DNA of 64,000 bases, taken from assembly GCA_003545705.1 (NCBI GenBank), contig QVLQ01000001.1, positions 1,488,001 to 1,552,000 on the forward strand, written 5' to 3'. Of the stretch, positions 1 to 11,699 are shown in pieces. Numbering within the stretch: position 1 is the first letter of the stretch; each line of letters starts with the position of its first letter. A program made the translations under genes and the position numbers. The notes below the pieces were generated by a model. The model was not told where the DNA came from and did no database searches. It was given only the letters and a program-made list of their open reading frames with translations. Source of the DNA: Acidomyces sp. 'richmondensis' (Eukaryota; Ascomycota; Dothideomycetes; Mycosphaerellales; Teratosphaeriaceae).

Positions 1-1
1 C

Positions 2-850
2 TGGGCTTTCTATGCCAATCGCACTTCGTGCCCCAGTCAGGTGAGTCCGTCTTGATGGCTGGAACTACCTTCATCTCACTGACATCTAGAGAAGATCGGG
101 AGGTGGCAAGCAATAACTGGGCTTGATGTGGCTTCAGAGGTCATATTACTGGCATTGCCTTTTCATCTGGTCTGGGGTTTGCAAATGCCCCTTTATAAGA
201 AGGCAATGATCATAATCGCCTTTTGTCTCCGTCTCCCCGTCCTCGGCTTTTCGATTGGTCGCAACTATTATACTCTGCAGTTAGCCCGGCCTGGCACCGA
301 TCAAGGCCTTGTCAGCGCTTTGGTGGTAATTTGGATTGAAGTTGAATTAGCATATGCCTTGGCAGCAAGCACATTATCAGCGCTCAAGGCATTTACCGAA
401 GGCTTCAACTCGGGATTTGGTCTGGCCTTCACGCGGGGTAAAGACGAAGGTAGCTATGGTCTCTCAAACATCAGCGGCAGCTCCGGCCAATCGAGCAGAA
501 CAGAAAAACCAAGGGGTCAAACTCTCGAGGCCGCACGCAACAGAGTCCATGTGGCCGCTGTTGATTGTCAATCAGCAGAACGCACCATGAATTTCTCCGC
601 CTGTCCAAAAATTTCCAACACTATGACAATTGGGGACACGTCGTTGAAACTTCGCCCAGAGAGTGAGTTGAAAACGGTCACTCATGTGTGCGCTGAGCCA
701 GTGCAGGACGAGTACAGATTTCATCAGGATACAAGCTCCGCCTGCAGTAACAGCTCGGGCAATGATGACTTGGTCATCATGCGCGAGACGGGCTACGACG
801 TTCAGCATGATGAGATTCCAATGCTGCCGCCCCCTTGTTCACGGGTATAA
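2..850 (+). CDS. PTH11-like rhodopsin-fold membrane receptor, 3' part
   Basis: Partial gene entering from the left edge. Exon 2..40 (phase 0) joins exon 92..850 across a 51-nt GTGAGT...AG intron, giving an open frame that ends at TAA 848-850. The translated start of exon 2 (GRWQAITGLDVASE) and the next hydrophobic block (ILLALPFHLVWGLQMPLYKK) match the last transmembrane helices of the fungal rhodopsin-domain/PTH11-type integral membrane family. A second helix lies around QGLVSALVVIWIEVELAYAL. The roughly 150-residue tail, starting KAFTEGFNSGFGLAF, is cytosolic, Ser/Thr-rich and typical of the family. These proteins are presumed surface sensors coupled to G proteins; the ligand here is unknown. 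The N-terminal helices lie outside the window. The gene ends tail-to-tail with TAF7. Confidence 0.8.
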
Positions 851-1686
851 ATGACTATTTGCCAATGTGCATGGTGAGCATAATAGGAAGAACATATTTG
901 AACATGGAATGAGGAGTATCAGTGCGTATAAAGAATATGGGTGATGAGCAGATGAAACTCCAATGCTTGTAACGGCGTTGCTTGGCCTTATACCCCAGCA
1001 GCTACACAGCTAGGCTCTGTGGAATACATGGATATATTGCGATAGTTTATAATACGTATGACAGCGTTGGCTTTGGCTGTTAATAAACTCATTCGCTGGT
1101 AAGAACATCGTTTGAATCGCCGGACACCTATCATGCGACTTATCCCTCGAATCCATGATGTATCCTGCTGATTGAGAAGTCTTCATGCCTCCTCTATCGA
1201 ACGCTAGCACATAAAGATTCCTAAAAGCTTGGAGCATGAGCCATCACGATTTAGACGACTAACGTACAACACAACAAAAGCATGACGATCCTCCGCCTGA
1301 TCATTGAGCATACTCTCATTTATCGCCCTTATATCTTGATATTGTACGACGGAAGTGTGGATTTGATGAGAGAGGTCGATTAATAATCACGTGAACGATG
1401 AGGACAATGATAACTCAGCCGGAGGCCAGCAGGGGTAGGGTTTGCGCAGGCTGTCCAATTGGTTCGGTGTCCTGACTTCGATTGTAAGAGTCTACCTGCC
1501 TGATCGGCAAATCCCACCGCTAACTGAACCGTTGTCAAAGAGCAACTACTGATAGACGGTCCTTACGGATGACAGGTCATTCTGCATACGCAAGCGATGT
1601 TACGGAATGATTACATTGTCATAGAAACTGGGCATAGGATTTCGAAAGCCATAAAATCTTCTCCGGCTTTGCCTCTAATCGCACTT
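851..1686. other. Intergenic, convergent 3' flanks
   Basis: Between the receptor (plus) and TAF7 (minus), which converge. It must hold both 3' UTRs. The short open frames here have no recognisable protein and no splice logic. Nothing else seen. Confidence 0.6.
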
Positions 1687-3396
1687 CTAATCCTCTGTCT
1701 CCAATCCGAAAGCTCTTCTTTTCATCCTCAAGTCCTCCTCTAACTTACTCAACTTCTCAAGTTCACGTTTCTTTAGCAGCTGATTACTCATCGTATTCGT
1801 CTTCGCTCGTGCAGCCGCAATCTCACGCTCTAAGTCTGCGACCTCTTCCAGTTGCTGGGCCTTCTCCGCGGCTTGCGCCGCTGCATCTTCGTCTAAAACA
1901 TCCAGTTCATCCTCATCCTCGTCGTAATCTGATTCATCCTCTTCAGAGGACCCTTCTTCTTGCGCATTGCCTCCCGGTGTCCCAATCGGTGTGGCAGCCG
2001 GCGTTTCGGCTGCAAAACCTTGCGCCATTGGAGTTTCGACTGCAGAGAACGATGCAGCCTGGGTTCCGGTCAGTGCTGAGGAGTCGCCAGCAAGATTCGA
2101 AGCCGCGGGGCCGTTCCCATTGCCTACATCTTCTGCAAAAGCAAGCGCGAGATCTCCTTCAAGCCCAGCAGTATCGATGTCCTCATCCTCTTGATCAAAG
2201 TAACCTTGTTCGCCGTAGACCTCAGTAGTGTCAACCACATCGCCGTCTGCATCCATATCAATGTCGTACTGTTGATCTGGCTCGGAACCATACTGCTGTT
2301 CGTGCTCCCACTCTGTGCGAGTATACTCCTTCATTGAAATATTTGCCACAGGATTGTTCTTCTCCCACTCATCATCTTCTCTTAAAAGGCGCTCAACTTC
2401 TTCTTCTACGTTCTCCATTTGCTTGTAATTGGCTCGCTTGCGGAACCGACGTTTGCGGACATAGTGCATGGGCGGCGTGATACCATGCGGATACTGCATA
2501 GTGTTTTTATCCACCTCGCGCGGAAGTGGAACGCTCTTGGCTTCTTCATCGCTGCTGATAGGGCCGAGCACCAATAACATTTGATGGATGTCCGCTACTT
2601 TCCACCAACCCTTTTTATCCCAACTTTTCATAGACTCGATAATACAGGGCAAATCAACCAGCGCCGCCGCATACTTCCGGTCTTGGATTCTGACTACGGC
2701 GCGGCGTTGGTCTGAAGTGATAAACTTCAGGCTCACATCTAGACCACCCGCCTCCTTAACACCGATCTTGCCTTCGGCAATAGCGGTCCGTAGAAGATCC
2801 GCATCCTCGCCGGGCTGCATGCGAAGTATCAGACCTTGCTGAATTGCAGGGTCTTCCTCACGCTCGCTATCTTCGCTATCGTAGCCAACACCTAGTGGCC
2901 GTGGCGGCACAGGCCTTTTGACGTTGGCAGTGCTGATTGAAAGCTTCTTAATCTGCTGTGATGGTTTGCGGGGGCCTCCTAGTCGAATTTTTTGGCTGTT
3001 TACATTGGTCGAGTTCCCTCTCTCATGCCCAGGCTGCGGACCGGAGTGCATCTTGAGCATCAGCGATGGCTTCCGGGCTGTGACCGGCTTTTTAGGCACT
3101 GGCGAGATGTCTTCGGTTGCGCTCCGCTTCTTTCCGCCAGCGCTACAGCCAGATCCATTCTCCGCTTTCCTCTGCGTCGGCTTCTTCAGAGCGCCGGTAG
3201 TCACGATCGCGGCTTGTGCTTGTTGCTCAACAACAGGAGCTGGCACCTGTGAAAAATTCAATTTGAGCTTCGGGCCGCCGGCAAGAGTAATGCTCGGAGA
3301 AGGTGATACTGTAGCTGCTGTAGCTGCTGTAGCTGCAGGTTGTGGTGGATCGCCATCCGCGTTAGGTTGGCGGCCGATCTTAAGCTTCAGGCTCAT
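1687..3396 (-). CDS. taf7: TFIID subunit TAF7 (TAFII55 family)
   Basis: Intronless 569-residue protein, the subunit of the general transcription factor TFIID that contacts TAF1 and restrains its activity in the nucleus. Residues 1-150 are a low-complexity, basic, Ala/Pro-rich extension starting MSLKLKIG. The TAFII55 N-terminal domain follows at about residues 170-290 and contains the diagnostic stretches GLILRMQPGEDAD, VRIQDRKYAAALVDLPCIIE and SWDKKGWWKVADIHQMLLV. After it come the basic RKRRFRKRANYKQMENVEEE segment, a long acidic region with many Asp/Glu, and a C-terminal coiled coil of about 50 residues. This order is that of yeast Taf7 and S. pombe Ptr6. The start is the first ATG and gives the usual beginning for filamentous fungi. 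Antisense open frames inside it are composition artefacts of the Glu/Ala-rich coding strand. Confidence 0.95.
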   Translation of the reverse strand: MSLKLKIGRQPNADGDPPQPAATAATAATVSPSPSITLAGGPKLKLNFSQVPAPVVEQQAQAAIVTTGALKKPTQRKAENGSGCSAGGKKRSATEDISPVPKKPVTARKPSLMLKMHSGPQPGHERGNSTNVNSQKIRLGGPRKPSQQIKKLSISTANVKRPVPPRPLGVGYDSEDSEREEDPAIQQGLILRMQPGEDADLLRTAIAEGKIGVKEAGGLDVSLKFITSDQRRAVVRIQDRKYAAALVDLPCIIESMKSWDKKGWWKVADIHQMLLVLGPISSDEEAKSVPLPREVDKNTMQYPHGITPPMHYVRKRRFRKRANYKQMENVEEEVERLLREDDEWEKNNPVANISMKEYTRTEWEHEQQYGSEPDQQYDIDMDADGDVVDTTEVYGEQGYFDQEDEDIDTAGLEGDLALAFAEDVGNGNGPAASNLAGDSSALTGTQAASFSAVETPMAQGFAAETPAATPIGTPGGNAQEEGSSEEDESDYDEDEDELDVLDEDAAAQAAEKAQQLEEVADLEREIAAARAKTNTMSNQLLKKRELEKLSKLEEDLRMKRRAFGLETED

Positions 3397-6165
3397 CGCA
3401 GTGCATATAATCAGAAATGAGAGTGAAAAGTCTCATCTGCTTCAGCAGTCGTCAGTAACATGGAGGACGCGAAGATGAAGGGTGCCAGCGAAATATAGAG
3501 TGAGGTGCTAGAGCACAGTGATCCTGGGGAATGGCAAGGCTAGATAACCTCGGGAGCGGCTCGATCCTAACTAGATGACGTGCGTCGGATATGACACCCA
3601 TGTAACTGCAGTACATTTATCCACTTTGTTAATGTGTAAGCACCTCGATGCACACTGAAATCAGTTGAGATATAGATGCCTCTAAGTTGACGTTCGATCT
3701 TGAAACTGAACAATGAGGGTGTCTTGAAAAATACATGAACAAATTTTCCATGTAACTCCTGCCGGACGTTCCCGCTCATTCTGGTCATACTCAAGCCAGA
3801 ACCATGTCTTCTCCAGCCAATTGTGTGGCATTGGAGGTATACCAATGGCTTCCAACTTTTCCAACTCCTCTTTTCCCGTCACAACCTCAATTTCCCCGGC
3901 TTTCCGCGCCAAGCATCAATGCCTCTTCCACCCTCTGATCATCCGCACCGGTTGGACAGACTGTTTCATGAGCATTATCTCATTGCCTAACGAGTACTCG
4001 ACCACATCATATGCTCGAGATAAAATCCTTAGAATACAGGGATTTTAATATATGCGGCCAAAAAATCCGATACGTTCTATCGTGATGGAAAGAAAATGTC
4101 AAGTCCGTTTGTCAAAGTCAGAATGCTGATGATAATTAGGCAAGCCCAAGTCGCATAAGGCTGCAATGCTGTCCTGAAAGGGAGACGCCGGTGAACTGAT
4201 TAAGACCAGAAACCCCGGCCCATTAGATGCTGATGACGAAGGGAACTGCACTGGCATTAGGTTTAGGCGAGAGAAGACTTAAATCCGTGTATTGAACAAT
4301 GACCCTGATTCAAAGCGATTCAAGGGCTCTAAAATATTGCAAGGAGCTACTCATAGAGACGAGCGGCTTTTGGAATATTTCGTCAAGGTGCACTTGTCTT
4401 GCCAAGTGCCATTGAGATCAACTAGGATAAAGTGATGAAAGCAAAACCCGCCTCAACTGAAGCAATCCAATATGCCCAGGAAGCTTTCAGTTCCAATCAT
4501 CACGAGTTATTCATGAAAAGAGCCCGGATTGCGAGGTTCCCAGTAGCAAAAGCCTAATCTATCATGATATGGTTCACAACCAAAGAAACGCAAAATGCTC
4601 AATATAATCTAGCCAAAGATGGTAAGGACTAATGTTGTTGGCAATGGCCATTAGCAAAGTCTCAAACATGTGGGCGGTGGGAAACATAATGCCAATTAGA
4701 CGACATTAATTGAGTTGCTCATTTACTTAAAGTCACACCCATACAACAGCATCATGGCGAGATACGCCACAAACAGCGGCGTTAGTCCCACCATGTGCAG
4801 GATTGCTCTCGAGCCCGCAAAAAGCCCCGTTCTCATCGCATCACCAATGGCAAGGAATAAAATATTTCATCTCTTCGGAGCATACTCAAGTTTGAGAGAC
4901 CAATCAAAATTGGGTGCGCTAGTAACGGGGTTTATTAGTAAGTAGATTTATTGTTTTGACTCAGGTTATCAATGGTTTAAGATTCACTTGTCGAGTATTT
5001 CTCATCATTCATAGAATTTTGTCGTCGCAACTTGGCGATCTAGGCGTGGAATTCCAGATGCTATTTTAAATCAGTAGGGCGAGTACAACCCTGTCAACGC
5101 TTTGGGCTAAGAAAGTTTTTACGGTCGCCGAGTTTTGATTATGTTTCGTCAAGTACTTAAGACTCACATGATGTGGTATCGCATTTTCATGCCCTTCAAT
5201 GCGATGCGCTTGGCGACTGGCAAGTTGTCTCTTCTGGCGAATCTCATTCAAGCTTTCTTTCGTGTCCCTGAAGCACCTGAATCTTTCTTCAAATTCAATA
5301 TTCTTTCCTATTGGATGCGCGTGCATGTGCGCGGAGAAGGCCTCTTTGTGAAATATTGACCTGGCCTTGTCAAAATCCGGAAACATAAGGACGTTTGTCA
5401 CTGTCTACATGGATCGAAATTGATCGACTCCAGGAATTTTAATTGGGAGAGTCAAGAGATCAATTCCAAGTCTGAGAATCAAACCATTTTTGATCCTTAA
5501 ATCAAAGTTCGCGAAGGATTCAGAAAAAAAGGAAAAGGGAGACTTTTGTATCACCGGGTGTCATATTCACATTTAAAGCAGGTTCGATTAATGTTTGTTT
5601 TGAGTCGACTTGGGTTTCATGGCAGCGAGGATCTGTTATATTCATTTTGCCCTAAAGTATCTGATTGCCAAAGATTAAACATGATAACTTGACATTTCTA
5701 TAGCTCCATTTCTACGGCTAGACAGGTGAACTGCGGGGAGCGCATCAATTTTGGTTCAAACATGAACTTCCAGAGTTACGGGAAAGCTCGCAATCACGCA
5801 CCAAGATGCTCTTTCTCTATTTTTTCTCGCTTGATTGCTATCTTCCTCTCCACTCTCTGCAGGCGTTGTTCCCAGACTGCGAGGTCAACTATGAGAATAT
5901 TCGAGAACCAAGATGACAAACTCGGTGATAGAATAGCATACAGTCACATATATACAATCCCGGAAAGTCTCCATGCAGGCGGGGTTACCTCTGCAAAGCC
6001 AGATAGATCAGTCATGCTACTACTTTATGACCCTTTCTCTATTATAGCGATGCCTCCATTGAGAGGTCTGCAAGCTAAGTCCTTCACCTCAAAATACAGA
6101 GCCCCGTTTTGCTTGTGAAATTGTGCAGGATCGCGGCGTTCCTCTCCTCCTCAGTCAAACTGAAG
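3397..6165. other. Gene-poor 2.8 kb interval
   Basis: Between the 5' end of TAF7 and the 3' end of the ATP synthase subunit e gene. Apart from the protein-like fragment on the minus strand at 3682..4048 (listed separately), I see only short unsupported frames. One of these, 5066..5401 minus (111 codons), has no recognisable domain. Confidence 0.5.
3682..4048 (-). pseudogene. Unidentified coding fragment, probably decayed
   Basis: Two frames on the minus strand read like protein and are nearly contiguous. One contains AYDVVEYSLGNEIMLMKQ followed by RMIRGWKRH and a TGA. It continues in the same frame after the stop as KAGEIEVVTGKEELEKLEAI and HNWLEKTWFWLEYDQNERER. The composition (many Glu, Lys, Trp, and long amphipathic stretches) is unlike the neighbouring noncoding DNA. 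I do not recognise the family. It could be a relic with one nonsense codon, or exons of a gene whose splice sites I could not place. No function is proposed. Confidence 0.3.
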
Positions 6166-6568
6166 TCATGGGTTTCGTGCGGAGACGTCTTGAAGATAGG
6201 CCTCGAGGTCGAACTTGGGGTCATCTGGATCTGATATTACTGCAAACAGTTCACATCAGTATGTATCCATCATATCGTACAAACATCAATGCGCTCGACA
6301 GCCTATGGCACTATGGCGCCGTTCACAAGGTCTCAATGGGCAAAGACGAAGACTTACTACCGCCGCTTGCGGGTTTGCTCTCCGCGGATATCATCTTCTT
6401 CCTGTACTCCGCCTTTGCCTCATCAATCAATTTCGCTTTTCGATCCCATTGATGCTGCAATGCGGCGGCGCGGTCGCGCGAGTTGATGGTGGACTGATGA
6501 GAAAAGCCGTAGAAGACGCCTAAGACCAGCGCGCCCCAGCGGAGTACGTTCACCCCTTGAGACGTCAT
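6166..6568 (-). CDS. atp21: Mitochondrial F1Fo ATP synthase subunit e
   Basis: Two exons, 6568..6358 and 6239..6166, separated by a 118-nt intron with a GTAAGT donor (phase 1), encode 94 residues. The start MTSQGVNVLRWGALVLGVFY and the following YGFSHQ segment are the single N-terminal membrane helix of subunit e, which carries the glycine-rich face used for dimer assembly. A short coiled segment with DEAKAEYRKK comes next. The second exon gives DPDDPKFDLEAYLQDV, the conserved C-terminus, and could not be seen without splicing. The protein sits in the inner membrane and helps dimerise ATP synthase and shape cristae. The unspliced frame would run to a premature stop at 6323. The gene is head-to-head with the dynein intermediate chain, with 260 bp between start codons. 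Confidence 0.9.
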
Positions 6569-6828
6569 GCCCGCAACCAAATCGTCACGCTGTCGAAATC
6601 GCTTTCCGTATTCACTTAAATACCCGTCGGTCGGAATTGGCAGAGAACGAGAAAGGACACAATGCTGATGGTGGTTGGGAAACTGCGAGCGAGCTTTGTC
6701 GTTCCGGCGTGGGAGATGTTTGGCGGCCGCATAATGCGGCCGCCCTTCCCGCCTCGCTACCCGTTCAGAGCGCGCGCCGTGAAGCAGCAAGTTGAAGCTG
6801 TCACACACGCGATCAAAAGCAATACAAG

Positions 6829-8956
6829 ATGTCGTCGCGGCTGGAGAGCCGCCAGGCAGAGATACAAGCAAAGCGGGCGAAGCTGAATGAGCTGAAGAAG
6901 CAACGGGAGTTGAGAGCGAAGGAGTTAAGCACGAATCGGCAGAGCTTGGGAGGCGATGGGGCGGAGGTGCATGAGCTTCCATTTCCGTCAAATGAAACAT
7001 CTGGACTAATATTTGCAATAGATTACAACAGCATCGCCGGGGCGGGTTCGACCGACGCAGTCGAAGGAAGATATTGACCACCTGATTTCCGGGTTGCTTG
7101 ACCGCCCTTCCTCGTCGAGTGGATCGCGAACCCCAGGAGGGCGCAGTCCTGTAAAACGTTCGAGTGGTGGTAGTGAACCGACACAGGAAACTGGAGAAGA
7201 AGGGGCAAAAGCACAGTACCAGGTGGCGGGGGCGCATGTGCAGAACTTGACCTTCGCCAAGTTGACTACTGTCTTCGAGATTCCGGTCGAGTCGCGGCCG
7301 GAAGTTATTACATACAGCAAAGGTGTGCAGACGACCGAGCCATGGGAGATATCGCAGGAGAGCAGCGAAGATGTCGAAGGAGATGAAGTGTCACGCAGCC
7401 CAACTCGACGGAGAAGAAAACTCAGCCAGCGTGAGCGAGAGCTTGAGGAGGAGCAGATTCGCCAGCGCCTCAGGCAGGAGATAGAGGAGGAATTAAAAGC
7501 ACTACAGTTACATGAAAAAGTCGAGACAGGGAACATGCGTTTTCCGGCTCGAGAACTGGCTCCTGAGGAACTCAACGCTGTCATGAGTTCGAGCGACTTC
7601 CAGGAGTTTGTGGAGAGAAGCAGCAAAGTCATTGAGCGAGCTTTGGACGAAGAGTATGATGTGCTGGCGGATTATGCCTTGCAATATCGCACGCCGGACG
7701 AAGATGCCGATGAGGTTGAATTTTCCGGCCGCAAAGGCCGGCGCATCAAAGAGGTGGCGTCTTTCGATCTGCATGAATCTATGGGGAAAAGGCGCATGAT
7801 CAGTGCCATTGATTTCTCCCCCAAGTTCCCGGAGTTACTCTGCACAACGTATACGAAGAGTCAGCAGAGTCCGCATACTCCGCCAGGTTTGCTCAACGTG
7901 TGGAACGTACACCTCAAAGGTCGACCAGAGTACAGTCTACACGCCACCAGCGACCTTATGTCCTGTCTCTTCCATCCTTATCACCCTAATCTAATTGTCG
8001 GCGGCACATACAGTGGCCAGCTCTGTCTCTGGGACACACGTGCCCGCCACCATCGTACTGGTGAACCTGTGCAGAAGACACCACTTACTGGTGGTAGGAA
8101 CGGACACGCTCATCCTGTCTACGGCATAGCGGTTGTTGGTACTCAAAATGCCAGCTCAGTTGTATCTGTTTCCACCGACGGCGTTGTTTGCGCTTGGTCC
8201 ACCGACATGCTCGCCCAGCCACAAGAGTATCTCGAACTCCACTCTCCCAACCCTAGCGCATACAAGACTGACGATGTTGCTCCGACCTGCATTTCCTTCC
8301 CCGCCTCGGACCCTACCATGTTCCTCGCTGGGACGGAACAAGGCGCAATTTTACCCGTTCACCGGTATGATCGCGCCGGCGCTAAGTCTGGAGTTGATAC
8401 GCGGACTTCTTATCTTGGGCACATGGCCCCCGTCACCGCTCTCGACTTCCACCCGGCGCGAGGCAAGATCGACCTGGGTGACTTGTTTGTTTCCGCGGGC
8501 ATGGACTGGTCTATCAAGCTCTGGCGTGCCAAACCGGCATCCTCCACAGGCTCAACCACTATTTCCGGCCAGGCCGAAACTGTCTCTCCTCTCCTTGAGA
8601 TTCCACGCGAAGACGCTGTGTACGGTGTGCGCTGGTCCCCAACCAAGCCATCAATTTTCGCTTGTGTGGATGGGGCCGGACTCTTGGACATTTACGACAT
8701 TAATGCGAGCACGGAGGTACCGGTGGGGAGCGCACGGCCAGGACAGCAGGAAAAAGATGTATTCGGGTTGAAGAGTCTGAACTGTCTCGGGTGGGAGAAG
8801 AGCCAAGGTCGACATGTAGCGGTCGGGGGACTGGATGGCGTGGCAACAGTGTTCGAGGTGGGCGGAGAATTGGGCGGTGTGGAAAGCAGGAGTGACGCGT
8901 GGGTTGGGGTGCGGAAATGGGTGGGTAGGGCAAGCCGGGGGAGGAGAGATGTGTGA
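6829..8956 (+). CDS. Cytoplasmic dynein intermediate chain
   Basis: Exons 6829..6966 and 7022..8956, with a 55-nt phase-0 intron (donor GTGCAT, branch-like CTAAT, acceptor AATAG), encode 690 residues. The N-terminal coil SRLESRQAEIQAKRAKLNEL (residues 2-21) is the dynactin p150-binding helix of intermediate chains. Residues near 62-70 (EDIDHLISGLL) are also conserved. YSKGVQTTE at about 144-152 fits the light-chain LC8 binding site. A charged helix follows (about 185-210), then a WD40 propeller from about residue 290 to the end, with blades such as NPNLIVGGTYSGQLCLWDTR and DLFVSAGMDWSIKLWRAK. The protein links dynein heavy chain to dynactin and light chains for minus-end transport and nuclear migration. 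The homologous gene is nudI in Aspergillus nidulans and PAC11 in yeast. Confidence 0.93.
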
Positions 8957-10595
8957 GGTTTGAGCGTTGACTTGCCCAAGATGCGGTGATATTTCCTCAA
9001 TCTTGTACTATACCCCAAGCTAATTCCGATGTCTTCCGATGCGCAGCCAAGATGTGGGGGCGTGTTCAATGGAACCGGTCATCGCGGCCCCGGGTCGCGA
9101 AATGCTCGCAATCCACGTCCGCTCTCACCTGATGCTTCTCTTTCCTTCGGAGAGAAGATCGTCAATATACATATCTTGCCACGCTGGGCGAAGAAAACTC
9201 TAGGGGCCCGGGATCGGTGAACACCAACTTCTCCGCTGGATGCCGTGAATGCCGAGAAAGTTAGTTCGAACGATTTTGTAATGACCATGCAATATGCAAT
9301 CCACAGATATTCTGAGGGAATTCATTGTAAGAGATTTTTGGTAAGGTAGCAGGTGAATAAGGCCCTTTGATAGTTTCTCGGATCCACATCAAGGTTCATG
9401 AGGTATACAGCATTTTCATATTCTCCTGTCTTGCTCTGCTTAACCTCGAAACTCAAAATTTGAATTCGATCAATCTATTGACTTTTCAGGCGGCAAATAT
9501 GAATTCCTTTTCTGTAATATGGCGCGATAATCAAAGATGTTATCGCCGTGTCGATAACAGCATTAGCTGACTTCAATCATAATCGTATCTTTCTAGGCAG
9601 TCGGGTCTACCCGTCAGTTCTCAATGCTTAGTACTCTGTTGGAGGGGCCAGCTTGTCATTGCGAAGTCCCTGGCCGCTGCTCTCATCAGCTTTACCAAGA
9701 TATGTGAAAGCACCCACGGAACGCAATTTGAAACTCTGGGACATCGCTTAGGGAGGCATTGATGTGCTGTTGCGATAGTGTAGCACTAGAATTAAGCCGT
9801 ACGGGAGGAATGATGGGATATCCACCACAAGCTTCCAGTCCGAGCTTACCAAATTCCCGTCGTCTCCCAAAATAACTTCATAGCTGTCCTGGAAAAATAA
9901 ATTAAAATGAGGCAGCTAGGCAGGTGGGTATCCAAATGCTTAGGGCAATATATTTGCTCTCACGTGACTAACGTCCATTTCTGTGTTGCGAGCCACTTAC
10001 TTCGCGCGCGAGCCAGATTCATAAATCAGGACTCTCAAATTCCTCTTTTGCAAGTCCATCACATTGTTCTCAATCCGTAGCGGTTCTCTAGCCGTTCCTC
10101 TCTTATATTACCAGTCCGCAAAGAAATTCACAGCATGTTAGTCGAGCTGCCGGTCGCTTCGTTGGTGCCATCGATAACAACTTTTTTTGCATGACCCTAA
10201 TCATTGACGTACATGGGAGTCTATTCTAAGTTTAAAGTGTCTGACGAAAATCTCTGGTAATTAATTGTATGCCCCAAAATTTCTAAGGTCATTTGGTGTG
10301 AAGAAGGTGTATTCTGGGAGTTTCTTTTGCGGTACGATCTCTGCTTGATTCCACTCGTCAAATAACCTACCGATTATTTTTCTCGAGTATCAGACTAAAT
10401 TTCAAGCTTTCCTTCAAATTTCTGAATCTGTGGTTAATTTAGTTGACTTCGGGCAGCTCTTACTTATCTGTGGACTCTGAGATAGTTTCCACGGCCGGAA
10501 TCGCATATACCAACCAGTGAAATAAATTTGCGCTCTAGATATATTCACATTGCTCTTTACACCTCTCGCCAGCAATATTTCGAGTTCTGGTAGAA
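8957..10595. other. Intergenic, nothing recognised
   Basis: 1.6 kb between the dynein chain and the next minus-strand gene. Short frames occur on both strands but lack splice context or known motifs. The segment 9300-10400 is visibly AT-richer than the flanking genes. Confidence 0.5.
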
Positions 10596-11555
10596 TCAGA
10601 CCACAAGTTCGCAACAGTGGTACTGCCGGCATGCCGAGCACCACAAATTGACGTTGTCTGCTAATTTTCTCAGAGGTTTTGATGGCTCGGACGCCAGCTC
10701 AAGCGTTCGCTCAGAACGGGTTTTGCCAACATCATCAAAACCAAGTGGCATTGTATCTTTGCAACTCATCGAGTGTACCTGATGTTGCAGATAGTGGCTG
10801 TTACTGCCTTCGTATTTGCGAGGCAGGTAGACAAAAGTGTGCTCTTGACCCCGGAATCTCAGCGGCAATTCATGCCAGCTAACTGTGACGACTCCGTTGA
10901 GTGTCTTGTGATATGCTTGGAGGCAAACTAAAAGTACCATGCTCGTTGGAATGATCCACAGCATATTTCCCATGATTCTGTCGTAGAAAATACGCATCTC
11001 CTGCCGAATGAGCAGAAGTCGATCGACAAAGTCATTGTATCTTAGCATGTTGCTAAGTTTCAGCACTTCTCTCTTGACAATGTGCCATTTTCTCTCTGTA
11101 GTAAGCATAAATTGGGTATTCAAGGCGAAATTATCATTGTGTCCGCGGAGATATTCTCTTTGCCACACGAGCCAATCGCCACATTGGAGGAAAATCCAGA
11201 CTAAGAGGAGGCTCGCAAGTATGCTCAGCAGGATCAGTACAGGTAGGATTGTGAACGGAGACATAAAGGATGTCAGGAAAGAGTGTATGTACAGTCTGAA
11301 TGTGCCGGCGTGTTGGTTCATCTTCCCCTGAAAACTCGTAACTCGCAATGTGGTGTGCGACGCTGCAGCTTTGACACCCATAGACGGACTAGACATGATA
11401 TCGAAAAACCCTTCGAATTTCAGTGCAGCCAGGTATGCTTCTCGATATGCAGCCTGCAACTGTGGATCCATGTTGGGACAGATATAATGTGATGCTCTTA
11501 CTCTGACGACGTATATTTCAGAGAGGCTATCGGTACATAGAAAGCGTTCAAGCAA
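10596..11555 (-). CDS. Two-pass membrane protein of unknown function
   Basis: A continuous 319-codon frame. The sequence shows a soluble N-terminal part with an amphipathic segment (QLQAAYREAYLAALKFEGFF), a first membrane helix around TILPVLILLSILASLLLVWI, a basic helical middle region of about 80 residues (REYLRGHNDNF, RKWHIVKREVLKLSNMLR), a second helix around GNMLWIIPTSMVLLVCLQAY, and a polar tail with several Cys. I do not recognise the family. The first codons (up to about residue 25) are doubtful: a GTAAGA donor-like site lies in them. A frame just upstream, starting at 11699 with MSKGSLIVLVGMAFVFLLP, looks like a signal peptide and could be a first exon, but I could not join it in phase. 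The real gene may therefore begin near 11.7 kb. Confidence 0.5.
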   Translation of the reverse strand: MLERFLCTDSLSEIYVVRVRASHYICPNMDPQLQAAYREAYLAALKFEGFFDIMSSPSMGVKAAASHTTLRVTSFQGKMNQHAGTFRLYIHSFLTSFMSPFTILPVLILLSILASLLLVWIFLQCGDWLVWQREYLRGHNDNFALNTQFMLTTERKWHIVKREVLKLSNMLRYNDFVDRLLLIRQEMRIFYDRIMGNMLWIIPTSMVLLVCLQAYHKTLNGVVTVSWHELPLRFRGQEHTFVYLPRKYEGSNSHYLQHQVHSMSCKDTMPLGFDDVGKTRSERTLELASEPSKPLRKLADNVNLWCSACRQYHCCELVV

Positions 11556-11699
11556 CCATATCTGCTTCCTTTGAAGTCGTTGGTGCTAATGAGCATCACC
11601 AGGAAATTTATGAACTGAGGTTCTTTCAGAGGGTGACCGATCCGGCAAAAGAAATACAAAGGCCATGCCAACGAGAACAATCAGGGATCCTTTACTCAT

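Noticed and set aside
1809..3478. Frames of up to 186 codons antisense to TAF7
   Set aside because: They are shadows of a biased coding sequence (Ala/Glu-rich) and carry no recognisable protein.
5066..5401. 111-codon minus-strand frame
   Set aside because: No motif, no splice context and no partner exon; length is compatible with chance.
6323..7237. 304-codon minus-strand frame covering subunit e and part of the dynein gene
   Set aside because: Only its last 81 codons are partly real (subunit e exon 1); the rest is antisense to the dynein chain.
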